Shown here: positions 5,759 to 14,447 of the stretch, in pieces
Position numbering within the stretch: position 1 is the first letter of the stretch
Layout of the letters: every line of letters begins with the position of its first letter
IMG/VR virus record: IMGVR_UViG_3300037507_002122
Span: 1 to 35,727 of that record
Source of the DNA: a virus
DNA: 35,727 bases
Direction: 5' to 3' (one strand)
The notes under the pieces: generated by a model
What the model was told of the DNA's origin: nothing
Database searches by the model: none
The model's input: only the letters and a program-made list of their open reading frames with translations
Position numbers and translations under genes: made by a program

Positions 5759-5958
5759 ACTGGCCAACCCTCATCACTGAACTCCTACGCCTACGTCATC
5801 CCGACGGGCGCATGGTGTGGAACTGCGCCAGCATCGCACGGCACTGCGGCTGCACTCGCGCACGCATCGGGCAGTTGCGGCAACCGGGAACTGAACCGTC
5901 CTGGCATGTCGGCGAACGGCTCCGACAACTTCATGCTGCAAATGTAAAACACATTTGA
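5755..5958 (+). CDS. Small HTH DNA-binding protein at the early/late boundary
   Basis: A 67-residue protein starting at TTG in a TTGA overlap with the nuclease gene. Residues 24-50 (CASIARHCGCTRARIGQLRQPG) form a helix-turn-helix of the Cro/YdaS type. It is the last early gene, directly before dyad sequences and the late cluster, where lambdoid phages place Q. It is too small for Q, but it could control late transcription. This is inference from position only. Confidence 0.6.
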   Translation: MNWPTLITELLRLRHPDGRMVWNCASIARHCGCTRARIGQLRQPGTEPSWHVGERLRQLHAANVKHI

Positions 5959-6000
5959 CGCAGCATTCCGTATAAGGACTTTATCCCGTGGGATAGGTCC
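5940..6000 (+). promoter_or_regulatory. Two dyads between early and late genes
   Basis: AAATGT-N5-ACATTT (5940-5956) covers the stop codon of the HTH gene. GGAC-TTTATCCC-GT-GGGATA-GGTCC (5976-6000) forms a stem of about ten pairs with one bulge, just before the late cluster. A TATAAG (5971-5976) between them resembles a -10 box, but no -35 stands at a usual distance. No T-run follows, so this is not a clear terminator. It may be an operator plus a regulated late promoter or a leader structure. Confidence 0.4.
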
Positions 6001-6004
6001 GTCT

Positions 6005-6211
6005 ATGGCTACGTTTGACGAAGTGCGCAGTTCCCTGGATTCGCTCGAATCCGTGCGCACTCGGGCCGAAGATATCGTTACCCAAATCAGGGCGCTCGAA
6101 GCGCAGATAGACCGGCTCAATGCCGACCTCGATGCTCTGCGCCCGGCTGTCGTTTCGGCTGAACAGGCGTTCAGGACGAAGGCGGCGGCTTTGGACATTA
6201 CGAAGTCGTGA
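6005..6211 (+). CDS. Small coiled-coil protein before terminase
   Basis: A 68-residue protein that is almost entirely a heptad-like helix (VRSSLDSLESVRTRAEDIV ... LEAQIDRLNADLDALRP). A small coiled coil directly before terS could be a packaging accessory or late regulator. No family is recognised. Shine-Dalgarno weak. Confidence 0.6.
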   Translation: MATFDEVRSSLDSLESVRTRAEDIVTQIRALEAQIDRLNADLDALRPAVVSAEQAFRTKAAALDITKS

Positions 6212-6507
6212 CGATGTCGCAAGACTTTAATAGCGAAAAAAAGTCTCGTATGGGGCGGCCGCCTGGCGCTCCGAACAAGACGACTGCGTTAGCTCGCGAG
6301 GCTATTGCTCGCTTCGTCGATGGCAATGCCGACAAGTTGCAGGGCTGGCTTGAAGAGATTGCCCGTGAAGAGGGCGCCAAGACGGCGTTTAACTGCTTCA
6401 TGGACGTAGTCGAGTACCACGTGCCCAAGCTTCAGCGCACCGAACTGACGGGCAAGGACGGCGGCGCTATCGAGGTGAAGGCCACGCAGCAGGACGAGAA
6501 GCTGTGA
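6208..6507 (+). CDS. terS: Terminase small subunit
   Basis: A 99-residue protein directly before the large terminase and overlapping it by GTGA. It opens with a basic RMGRPPGAPNKTT segment typical of small terminase-like phage proteins, followed by a helical region. Small terminases recognise the packaging site on concatemeric DNA and pass it to the large subunit. The GTG at 6208 overlaps the upstream stop; the ATG at 6214, two codons in, is an equal alternative. The identification rests mainly on position and the N-terminal motif. Confidence 0.7.
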   Translation: MTMSQDFNSEKKSRMGRPPGAPNKTTALAREAIARFVDGNADKLQGWLEEIAREEGAKTAFNCFMDVVEYHVPKLQRTELTGKDGGAIEVKATQQDEKL

Positions 6508-7868
6508 CGTTCGCCCTTACTCAGAAGCAACTACGCGCGCAAGAGGTCCTGACAGGGCCTGCCACGCATCTGATGCTCTTCGGCGGCTCTCGCAGTGGCA
6601 AGACGTTCCTGCTCGTGCGTAACGTCGTTATGCGGGCTCTCAAGGCGGCTAAGTCTCGGCATGCCATCTTCCGTTTCGCCTTCGCGCACTGCAAAGCCAG
6701 CATTGTGCAGGAGACGTTCCCGAAGGTCATGGAACTGGCGTTCCCGGCTGTGCGGTATGAACTCAACCGCACCGACTGGATTGCGACGTTTCCGAACGGC
6801 TCGGAAATCTGGTTCGGCGGACTGGATGACAAAGAGCGCACCGAGAAGATTCTCGGCAAAGAGTTCGCCACGATCTACCTGAACGAGTGCTCGCAGATTC
6901 CGCAGTCCTCGCGCGATCTAGCCGTGACGCGCCTAGCGCAGTCTGTCACGCAGCGATTCGACGGGCGCGAAGCTCCCCTGCAGCCGCGCATGTATTACGA
7001 CTGCAACCCGCCTAGCAAAGCGCATTGGACCTATCGGCTGTTCGTCGAGAAACGCGACCCGGACAGCAAGCTGACACTGCAGCGGCCGGCAGACTACGAC
7101 TACTTTCAGATCAATCCGCAGGACAACGCGCAGAACCTGCCGGCTGGGTATTTGGAGACGCTGCAAGGGCTGTCGCCGCGACTGCAGAAGCGGTTCCTGC
7201 GTGGCGAGTTCGCAGACGCCACGCCGAATGCGCTGTTCTCCGATGAGGTCATCGACAAATGGCGGATTCTGGATGCCAAACTGCCCGACATGGTGCGTGT
7301 CGTCGTGGCGGTCGATCCCTCGGGCTCGGGTGACGTAGACAACGCGGATAACGATGCTATCGGGATTGCAGTCGTCGGGCTCGGCACCGATGGCAATGCG
7401 TACGTGCTTGAGGACTGCACCGTGAAAGCCGGTCCCGAAACCTGGGGCAAGGTATCCACAAGCGCATTCGAGCGGCATGACGCGGACGTAGTCGTGGGCG
7501 AGACGAACTACGGCGGCGACATGGTGCGCATGGTCGTGCAGGCTGCGCGCCCGCGCACGCCGTTCAAGAAGGTCACGGCATCCCGCGGCAAGGTCGTGCG
7601 CGCCGAGCCTATCTCGTCGCTGTATGAGCAGGGCAAGGTCCGCCACGTCGGCTACTTTCCCGAACTCGAGGACGAACTGTGCGCGTTCTCGACCGTGGGC
7701 TATCTCGGCGACAAGTCTCCGAACCGTGCTGACGCGGTCATCTGGGGCCTTACCGAACTGTTCCCGGGCGTGTTGAAGGGCGCGAAGGTCGAGAAGGCGA
7801 AGGAACTCGACGAGTACGGCAACCCGGTGGGCAAGAACTACATCGCGCCGATGGGGTGGATGGCATGA
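6504..7868 (+). CDS. terL: Terminase large subunit
   Basis: A 454-residue packaging ATPase-nuclease. Walker A is GGSRSGKT (residues 27-34) and Walker B is ATIYLNE with Glu128 as catalytic carboxylate. The C-terminal RNase H-like nuclease domain starts with VVVAVDPSGSG (Asp271 as a metal ligand) and ends with NRADAVIWGLTEL. This is the full length of the family. It pumps DNA into the prohead through the portal and cuts it. P22-like neighbours imply headful packaging, which fits the circular map. The start is GTG in a GTGA overlap. Confidence 0.93.
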   Translation: MTFALTQKQLRAQEVLTGPATHLMLFGGSRSGKTFLLVRNVVMRALKAAKSRHAIFRFAFAHCKASIVQETFPKVMELAFPAVRYELNRTDWIATFPNGSEIWFGGLDDKERTEKILGKEFATIYLNECSQIPQSSRDLAVTRLAQSVTQRFDGREAPLQPRMYYDCNPPSKAHWTYRLFVEKRDPDSKLTLQRPADYDYFQINPQDNAQNLPAGYLETLQGLSPRLQKRFLRGEFADATPNALFSDEVIDKWRILDAKLPDMVRVVVAVDPSGSGDVDNADNDAIGIAVVGLGTDGNAYVLEDCTVKAGPETWGKVSTSAFERHDADVVVGETNYGGDMVRMVVQAARPRTPFKKVTASRGKVVRAEPISSLYEQGKVRHVGYFPELEDELCAFSTVGYLGDKSPNRADAVIWGLTELFPGVLKGAKVEKAKELDEYGNPVGKNYIAPMGWMA

Positions 7869-8185
7869 CGCCGCGCAACCTGACTCTCGGCCCTGCCTCC
7901 TGTTACGTCGGGCACGCGGACATCGGCCTGCGTGCCGATCTGGCGGACAGTCTTCGCGAAGTCACTAGCGTGCATGTGCCGGAGTCCGAGCGGCGCAAGG
8001 GTTGGGGCACGGCGCTGATGCACTACTTGACGAGCGCAGCCGATCAGCATGCGGTGGCGCTGCTCGTGGAGGTCAAGTCCGAAGGCGAGATGACGAGCGA
8101 CCAGCTCGAAGCGTTCTACGCGCGTCATGGCTTCGTGCGCTTTCAGGCCGAGCCGGAAGTGCTGATGGTTCGGGTGCCGCAATGA
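7865..8185 (+). CDS. GNAT-family acetyltransferase
   Basis: A 106-residue protein with the acetyl-CoA binding pattern VPESERRKGWGTALMHYL (R-x-G-x-G/A loop followed by helix alpha-3) and a C-terminal FYARHGFVRF strand, standard in GNAT enzymes. It joins terL and portal by ATGA overlaps. An acetyltransferase between terminase and portal is seen in some podophages, but the substrate is not known. It is about two thirds of normal GNAT length, so it may be a compact form. Confidence 0.8.
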   Translation: MTPRNLTLGPASCYVGHADIGLRADLADSLREVTSVHVPESERRKGWGTALMHYLTSAADQHAVALLVEVKSEGEMTSDQLEAFYARHGFVRFQAEPEVLMVRVPQ

Positions 8186-10272
8186 ACGACGACACCATCG
8201 ACGCGGACGACGGCAAGCTCGCATACGACAAGGACGGAATCCTTGCCGAATTGCGCAAGCGCGTGCAGTGGGCGGTGGACTTCGATGCCGATACTCGTTC
8301 CGAAGCCTTGGAGGATTTGCGCTTCGTGGCCGGGCAGCAGTGGCCCGATGCGTGGCGACGCACGCGGGAGTTGGAAGCACGGCCGTGCCTCACGATTAAC
8401 AAACTGCCTGCGTTTATCCACCAGATCACGAACGATCAGCGGCAGAACAAGCCGTCGATAAAGATTCATCCCGTCGATGACAACGCGGACGTTGAGACTG
8501 CGCAGATCATCCAGGGCTTGATCCGGCATATCGAGTACAGCAGCAATGCCGATTTTTGCTATGACAGCGCAACGGCGAACGCTGTGCAGATCGGCTTCGG
8601 GTACTTCCGGCTCGTCACGGAATACTGCGACGAAACTTCCTTTGACCAGGACATCAAGTTCAAGAGGATTCGCAACCCGTTTACGGTCTACTGCGGGCCG
8701 CATCTGGAGCCCGACGGCTCCGACATGCTCTGGTGTGTCATCAGCGAAGAAGTGCCGCGCGACGAGTTCAAGCGCGAATACCCGAAGGCGAACGCATCCG
8801 ACTCGGCGAACTGGCCGACTGGTCCCGGCGATGCAAACGTGCAATGGCTGTCCGTCGATTCCGTGCGCGTGGCCGAGTACTACCGGATCGAACTGAAGCC
8901 GGCCACGCTGTGCCTGATGGCTGACGGTACGACGGGCTACAAAGACGAGATGCCGAACTATGACCCGGCTTTCTGCGTCAAGGAACGTCCGACGCATAAG
9001 CGCGTGGTTATGTGGCGCAAGTGCACGGGTTACGACGTGCTCGAAGAGCGCGAGATCCCGGGCCGCTTCATCCCCGTTTTCCCGGTCTACGGCGATGAGA
9101 TTGACCTAGACGGCAAGGTTATCCGTAGCGGCGTTGTGCGGTTCGCGAAGGACCCGCAGAGGGCCTATAACTACTGGCTCACGTCGGCCACGGAAGAGGT
9201 TGCACTGCGCCCGAAGACGCCGTTCATCATGGCCGAAGGGCAGGCAGAGGATTACGAGGATCAGTGGTCGCAGGCTAACAATCGGTCCTTCGCTTATCTG
9301 ACGTACAAGCCCACGACGGTTGACGGCATCCTCGTTCCGCCTCCGCAGCGTTCACAGCCGGCCGACATTCCGAGCGGCATGCTCGCAATGGCGATGCACG
9401 CTAACGACAACATCAAGGCGACAACCGGCATTTTCGATGCGTCGCTCGGTGCGCGTGGCAATGAGACTAGCGGGCGCGCGATTCTTGCGAGACAGCGGGA
9501 AGGCGATGTCGCGAACTATCACTACGTGGACAACCTGTCGCGCGCCATTCGGCATGCCGGGCGCGTCATCGTCTCGTGGATTCCGAAGATTTACGACACA
9601 CAGCGTGTCGTGCGGATCATGGGCGAAGACGAATCGCTAAAGTTCGAGACGGTAAACAAGGTCGAGATGAAGCACGAACTCGACGAGTTCACGCAACAAA
9701 TCCAGACCATTGAAAACGTGCTGAACGATGTTCGCGTCGGCACGTATGACGTTACGGTAACGACTGGCCCGGCCTACTCGACGATGCGGCAGGAAGCGGC
9801 CCAGGCCATGGTGGAATTCGGGCAGTCCTGGCCGAAGCTCATGGACATTGCCGGCGACAAGGTCGTCAAGGCAATGGACTGGCCCGGCGCCGAGGAGATT
9901 GCCGAGCGGATCAAGAAAACCATTCCGCCCGAACTCACGCGCGAGAAGGACGAAGAAGAAGAGGACCTGCCTCCGCAGGTTGTACAGCAGATCGAGCAGG
10001 CGACGCAATACATCGAGGTCCTGCAGCGCGAGAACCAGATGCTGAAAGCCGAAGCGACGCAGAAGGCCGAGGATCGCAGGCTGGAGAAGTACAAGATTGA
10101 CGTAGACGCGACCACGAAGGTCGTCGTCGAGGAAATGAAGGCACAAATGCAGCCGCTCCAAGACTTGGGCGGTCGCATCCAGCAAATCGAAGCGGCGCTC
10201 GGTCAACTCGCCGATGCGCTTGTTCCCGCTCCCGTGATGGGAACCGGATTTGAACAAGGACCGATGCAATGA
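8182..10272 (+). CDS. Portal protein (P22 gp1 type)
   Basis: A 696-residue protein, the size of P22 gp1 (about 725). The N-terminal region (ALEDLRFVAGQQWPD, INKLPAFIHQITNDQRQNKPSIKIHP) carries the hallmarks of the P22-like portal family. Residues from about 585 on are Glu-rich and coiled (KDEEEEDLPPQVVQQIEQ ... ENQMLKAEATQKAEDRRLEKY), like the C-terminal barrel. Twelve copies form the ring through which DNA enters and leaves the head. It overlaps the GNAT gene and the next gene by ATGA. Start ATG 8182 chosen over an in-frame upstream ATG at 8002 inside the GNAT gene. Confidence 0.9.
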   Translation: MNDDTIDADDGKLAYDKDGILAELRKRVQWAVDFDADTRSEALEDLRFVAGQQWPDAWRRTRELEARPCLTINKLPAFIHQITNDQRQNKPSIKIHPVDDNADVETAQIIQGLIRHIEYSSNADFCYDSATANAVQIGFGYFRLVTEYCDETSFDQDIKFKRIRNPFTVYCGPHLEPDGSDMLWCVISEEVPRDEFKREYPKANASDSANWPTGPGDANVQWLSVDSVRVAEYYRIELKPATLCLMADGTTGYKDEMPNYDPAFCVKERPTHKRVVMWRKCTGYDVLEEREIPGRFIPVFPVYGDEIDLDGKVIRSGVVRFAKDPQRAYNYWLTSATEEVALRPKTPFIMAEGQAEDYEDQWSQANNRSFAYLTYKPTTVDGILVPPPQRSQPADIPSGMLAMAMHANDNIKATTGIFDASLGARGNETSGRAILARQREGDVANYHYVDNLSRAIRHAGRVIVSWIPKIYDTQRVVRIMGEDESLKFETVNKVEMKHELDEFTQQIQTIENVLNDVRVGTYDVTVTTGPAYSTMRQEAAQAMVEFGQSWPKLMDIAGDKVVKAMDWPGAEEIAERIKKTIPPELTREKDEEEEDLPPQVVQQIEQATQYIEVLQRENQMLKAEATQKAEDRRLEKYKIDVDATTKVVVEEMKAQMQPLQDLGGRIQQIEAALGQLADALVPAPVMGTGFEQGPMQ

Positions 10273-12245
10273 CCGTCAGACTTTTGCGCCCGTTTAACGG
10301 GTTCCCCGCCAATGCCGTCGTAGAACTGGACCGAGCGACAGAGGCGGCGCTTGTCTCGCAATTGGCGGCTTCGTCTAATTTGACAAACGGGAGCACTTAT
10401 ATCCCGAATGCGCCGTTTTCTGTGGAATCGGCGCCAGCAAAAACACTTGCTGCGGAACTGTTAGGGGCAAATCCGGCAAGTGGGGCCGCGCAAAATAGCA
10501 ATGCTATTCAGTCCGCACTAAACGCCAATGCAATGGTGTCTTTGTACACGCCGGGTGTGTACGAAATACAAGGGGACACGTTTACAACGCGGCCCGATGC
10601 GATGTTGTTGCTAGGGCCTAACGTCTACTTTTCAGTAAACGGACAAATCACAAGACTTAACAGCCTGGGCGCGGCGGTCGTGTATGCGGCTGACATCGAT
10701 GACAAATGGCGCCCAAGAGCAGAGGATGCGCTGCAGCGGCCTATCTCAATGAACGACATTTACTTCGAGGGAATGCCGTTTGATCTGCTGAATATTCCAA
10801 GTCCGTACTTTGATGGTACGGATGAGTCTCGATCGGTCGTGCATCCGAGCACAGTCGTCATTCCGAACAAACTAAACGGATACAAATACTGGCTTGCACT
10901 CACGCCTTATCCGTCTTCGGATTCTGCCCGCGAAAATCCATGCGTATTCTGTAGCAATGATCTAGATTCGTGGATTGTCCCGCCCGGCGCTGTAAATCCA
11001 ATTGTGGACAAGCCAACAACTGGCCCGACGGACTACAACGCTGATGTTCATTTGTATTGGCACACGGATGGGTACTTGTATCTAATGTATCGCAGGCGCT
11101 TGACTTCTAGTTCTACCAATCAACTTATGTGTATGCGATCCAACGATGGAAAAACGTGGAGCGCGCCTGCCGTCTTGCTTACTGGCAGTACAGCAAGTCA
11201 AGATTTTGGCAGTCCCAGTTTTTGGTTTAACGGAACGCAGTGGGTAATCATTACGCACAATCTGGACGGGGTCGGGTTCCCGGTTCAACGATGGGCAAAG
11301 GCGGGCGATCTTATTACAAGTTGGAGCGCGGTGGTCCCGACAACGGTTACTCCAACGCACCCGGATTCCCTGACGTGGTGGCATTCGTCTTTGCATCGTC
11401 TTGAAGGCGGAAGAGTGCTTGCAATCGTTCAAGACAACAATTCGGGCGGCGGGTCGTTGTGGATGTGGCAAAGCGACACGGACGGAGCAAGCTTTAGCAT
11501 TCGTCGCCTAAACAGGAGCAATCGAAACTATCGATCCTCGTTGATTGTTGAGCAGAATAAAGCCTGGGCTTACATTGGTTACATATCAAACAAGGGGGCG
11601 CCTAACTGGAGAATTGCGTTGCAGTCTCTGCAGATGAACAGAAAAGAGACGCTTCGGACAGATGCTATTGCAATTGCGCAAAGTCAGTTCTCGGTCAGCG
11701 CGCAAGATAGGCCGTCTGTTGTTGCACACGCGGACCCGTTCACGGGTGGTGCTGCAGCGCTCACGTCGCCTTGGACACAAGTGGATGCAAACACGATCAA
11801 CCGTGATGGTTCGGGCTCCGCTACCAATCTAAACACGAACAACTGTCGGGCGTGGGTAGAAGTGGGCGCCAGTGATATGTGCGTTCAAGTGCGCATGGCT
11901 GCGCTTCCGGCCAGCGGGCAAGGCTGGCTAATGTTTAGGTTTGTGGACGCAAACAATTATTGGCGCGTTGGGATGAACGCGCTAACTAGCGTTCTGTTTC
12001 AAAACATTGTAAGCGGCAGCGTGGTGGTTAATCAGACAATTTCGTTTTTGCCATCGCCGGCAACGCTGCCGCAATGGTTGCGCGTGGAATGTGACGGCCA
12101 AAACATCGATGTGTATTGGCGCGGGATGCTGATTCATTCCGTCCAATCAAGCACGCATATTGGCGGAACTAAGGCCGGATTGCAGGCGTCATCTGCGCTT
12201 GGTGTTTTGTTTGATGACTTTGTTGCATATGGGTTGAACAGTTAA
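10269..12245 (+). CDS. Inserted beta-propeller/lectin protein with a capsid-module N-terminus
   Basis: A 658-residue protein placed between portal and scaffold, where P22-like phages usually have nothing. Residues 1-38 (MTVRLLRPFNGFPA ... TEAALVSQ) resemble the first 38 residues of the small decoration-type protein at 14448. Residues of about 150-480 look like a beta-propeller of the sialidase/GH43 kind, with repeated Asp-box-like turns (SNDLDSW near 228, SNDGKTW near 289, SDTDGASF near 400). Residues from about 495 on read as a jelly-roll lectin-like domain ending LGVLFDDFVAYGL. Base use is unlike its neighbours: 11101-11160 has 24 G/C of 60, against 40 of 60 at 9781-9840 in portal. This suggests recent acquisition of a glycan-binding or glycan-cutting module. 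Catalytic residues cannot be assigned with confidence. A tailspike carried in an odd place is the alternative. Confidence 0.65.
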   Translation: MTVRLLRPFNGFPANAVVELDRATEAALVSQLAASSNLTNGSTYIPNAPFSVESAPAKTLAAELLGANPASGAAQNSNAIQSALNANAMVSLYTPGVYEIQGDTFTTRPDAMLLLGPNVYFSVNGQITRLNSLGAAVVYAADIDDKWRPRAEDALQRPISMNDIYFEGMPFDLLNIPSPYFDGTDESRSVVHPSTVVIPNKLNGYKYWLALTPYPSSDSARENPCVFCSNDLDSWIVPPGAVNPIVDKPTTGPTDYNADVHLYWHTDGYLYLMYRRRLTSSSTNQLMCMRSNDGKTWSAPAVLLTGSTASQDFGSPSFWFNGTQWVIITHNLDGVGFPVQRWAKAGDLITSWSAVVPTTVTPTHPDSLTWWHSSLHRLEGGRVLAIVQDNNSGGGSLWMWQSDTDGASFSIRRLNRSNRNYRSSLIVEQNKAWAYIGYISNKGAPNWRIALQSLQMNRKETLRTDAIAIAQSQFSVSAQDRPSVVAHADPFTGGAAALTSPWTQVDANTINRDGSGSATNLNTNNCRAWVEVGASDMCVQVRMAALPASGQGWLMFRFVDANNYWRVGMNALTSVLFQNIVSGSVVVNQTISFLPSPATLPQWLRVECDGQNIDVYWRGMLIHSVQSSTHIGGTKAGLQASSALGVLFDDFVAYGLNS

Positions 12246-12347
12246 CGCAGTAAGGCTGTTTATACGGCGCAAGCACCGTCGAGATGACGGAGCATCCCCG
12301 AAACGCGACCCGCGAGATGCGGACTCGCTGTCGATGGAGGCAGGACC

Positions 12348-13175
12348 ATGGAAGAAACCAGCTTAGGCGGCGTGGTTGCGGAAGAACCGCATCCGCTCGC
12401 CGAACTGATGGAGCAGCAACCCGCGGCCGAGCCTGAACAGGCAGAGGAAGCGGAGCAGGAAGAGAAGGAAGAGAAGCCGGCGAAGGTCTACTCGCAGGAG
12501 GAGGTGGATCGCATTGTGCGAAAGTCCAAGCGCAATGCGGCGTATCTCGCGAGGAAAGAGGCCGAAGCGGAACTCTACAAGCGTATGTCGGAAGAACGCG
12601 CTGCACCCGTGCAGAAGGCGGAGCCGACAGACGCCGCACCGCAGCGCGATGCATTCGAGACGTATGAGGAATACATCGAAGCGCGTGCGGAATGGAAGGC
12701 GGAACAGAAGCTCGAAAAGCGGCTCGCCGAGTTTGAAACGAGGCGCAGTCAAGACTTGCAGCAAGCAAGCGTTCGGGAACAGGCGGAGCGGTTTGAGAAG
12801 ACCGCTCACGAACTGGCGGCCACGGTGCCGGACATTGTCCCGACGATTGAAGAGTTCTTAGTAGAAGCACCTTTGTCGCAAGTGATGCGGCAAATGATCC
12901 TAGAAAGTGAAAGCGGTGCGTTGCTCACGTACCACCTAGCTAAAAACCCTGCGGAAGCAAGTCGTATCAGTCAGCTATCCCCGGTGCAGCAAGTGCGCGC
13001 ACTGGTGCGGATTGAAGCCGATCTGGCGACGACTAAGGCGCCGCGCGTGAGCAAGGCACCGGACCCAATCAAGCCTATTGGCAGCGGCTCCTCTACGTCT
13101 CCTGATCCCGCGAAGATGTCTATGCAGGATTACACGGAGTGGCGTCGCAAGCAAAGGCCGAACTGGGCCCGGTAA
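12348..13175 (+). CDS. Scaffolding protein
   Basis: A 275-residue, very acidic and Glu/Lys-rich helical protein directly before the coat gene, as P22 gp8 is. It has long coiled segments (EEAEQEEKEEKPAKVYSQEE; YEEYIEARAEWKAEQKLEK) and a basic C-terminus (YTEWRRKQRPNWAR), the region that binds coat in P22 scaffold. It directs prohead assembly and then leaves. GGAGG lies eight bases upstream of ATG 12348. The 102 bases before it (12246-12347) hold only this leader and a small GCGAG...CTCGC dyad. Confidence 0.85.
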   Translation: MEETSLGGVVAEEPHPLAELMEQQPAAEPEQAEEAEQEEKEEKPAKVYSQEEVDRIVRKSKRNAAYLARKEAEAELYKRMSEERAAPVQKAEPTDAAPQRDAFETYEEYIEARAEWKAEQKLEKRLAEFETRRSQDLQQASVREQAERFEKTAHELAATVPDIVPTIEEFLVEAPLSQVMRQMILESESGALLTYHLAKNPAEASRISQLSPVQQVRALVRIEADLATTKAPRVSKAPDPIKPIGSGSSTSPDPAKMSMQDYTEWRRKQRPNWAR

Positions 13176-13205
13176 GGAATCAACCCGTTTTAAAGGGTAC
13201 TTGCC

Positions 13206-14435
13206 GTGTCTAATTCATTCGCAACTACCAGTGTAGTCGCTAAGGAATCCCTTGCGATCCTGGAGAACATGCTCACTTTTGCCAAGGGCGTGAACCGCTC
13301 TTGGGAAAGTGAATTCACTTCGAACATGGCCCGCGGTTATGCGCCTGGGCAGACTATCAACATCAAGCGGCCGCCTCGGTATACGTGGCGCGCGGGTCGC
13401 GTGGCAGTTCCGCAGGCGACCATTCAAACCACTGTGCCTTTGACGCTGACGCAGGGCGGCACGGACCTGAACTTCAACTCTCAGGAACGCACTCTCAGCA
13501 TTGCGCAGATGGAACCCATGCTCATGGGTGCCATGGCGACTGTTGCTAACGAAATCGACCGGCAAGGGCTCGACCTTGCGCGCACGGCTTCGTATAACGC
13601 GATTCTGTCGCCGGCCGGTACTGGCGCGGTTCCGACCACGCAAGCGCAAGCGCTGCAGTTCTTCACGAACGTGGGCCAGCGTCTCGACGAGATGGCGGCG
13701 CCTCGTGATCGGCAGCGGTCCTTTGTCATGAATCCGGCGCTTAACGCGGGCATGATTCAAGGTCTCGCCGGGCTGTTCAACTCGCAGTCCAAGGTCACGG
13801 AACAGTATGGCAGCGGCATGGTCGTCGATGCTCTCGGCTTTAACGTGAGCATGGATCAGAACGTCGTGAACCATACGCCGGGCACGCAGCCGGCGACGGC
13901 GGCTAACGCGGTGAACGGTGCCGGGCAATCCGGTTCCACCATCACTGTGAACGGTGCGGCGATCACGGGCACGATCACCCGTGGCAGCAAGATCACCTTC
14001 GCCAACGTGTTTGCGGTTAACCCGCAGTCTCGCCAGTCCACCGGCGTGCTTGCGCAGTTCACCGTGACGGCGGACGTGGCTGCCGCGGCTACGTCGATTC
14101 CTATCGCGCCCGCTCTGACGCCTTCCGGCGCCTTCCAGAACGTGACGGCTTCTCCGGCCAACAACGCCGCGCTAAACGTGTTCCAAGGCAACCTGGCTGC
14201 GTACGCTTGTAACGTCGCCTATCACCGTGATGCCTTCACGCTGGCAACTGTGCCGCTCTACGCGCCGCCTTCGGGCAAGGGCGTCATCGGCGTGGCGCAA
14301 GAGTCGCACCGCGGCATCAATATGAAGGTCACCGAGTTTTACGACGGTGTAAACGACAACTACATCATGCGTTTTGACATCTTGTTCGGATGGGCGGCAA
14401 CGTACCCCGAACTCGCTGTCATCGCTGCGGTGTAA
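13206..14435 (+). CDS. Major capsid (coat) protein, P22 gp5-like
   Basis: A 409-residue protein, close to the 430 of P22 coat. The opening (LAILENMLTFAKGVNRSWESEF ... GQTINIKRPPRYTWRAG) is characteristic of the P22-like coat family with the HK97 fold. Residues 225-325 (AANAVNGAGQSGSTITVNG ... TRGSKITFANVFAVNPQS) correspond to the inserted I-domain of P22 coat. It follows scaffold by 30 bp. The start is GTG 13206 after AAGGG; a short ACCC...GGGT dyad lies just upstream. Confidence 0.92.
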   Translation: MSNSFATTSVVAKESLAILENMLTFAKGVNRSWESEFTSNMARGYAPGQTINIKRPPRYTWRAGRVAVPQATIQTTVPLTLTQGGTDLNFNSQERTLSIAQMEPMLMGAMATVANEIDRQGLDLARTASYNAILSPAGTGAVPTTQAQALQFFTNVGQRLDEMAAPRDRQRSFVMNPALNAGMIQGLAGLFNSQSKVTEQYGSGMVVDALGFNVSMDQNVVNHTPGTQPATAANAVNGAGQSGSTITVNGAAITGTITRGSKITFANVFAVNPQSRQSTGVLAQFTVTADVAAAATSIPIAPALTPSGAFQNVTASPANNAALNVFQGNLAAYACNVAYHRDAFTLATVPLYAPPSGKGVIGVAQESHRGINMKVTEFYDGVNDNYIMRFDILFGWAATYPELAVIAAV

Positions 14436-14447
14436 GGAGGCACGAAC

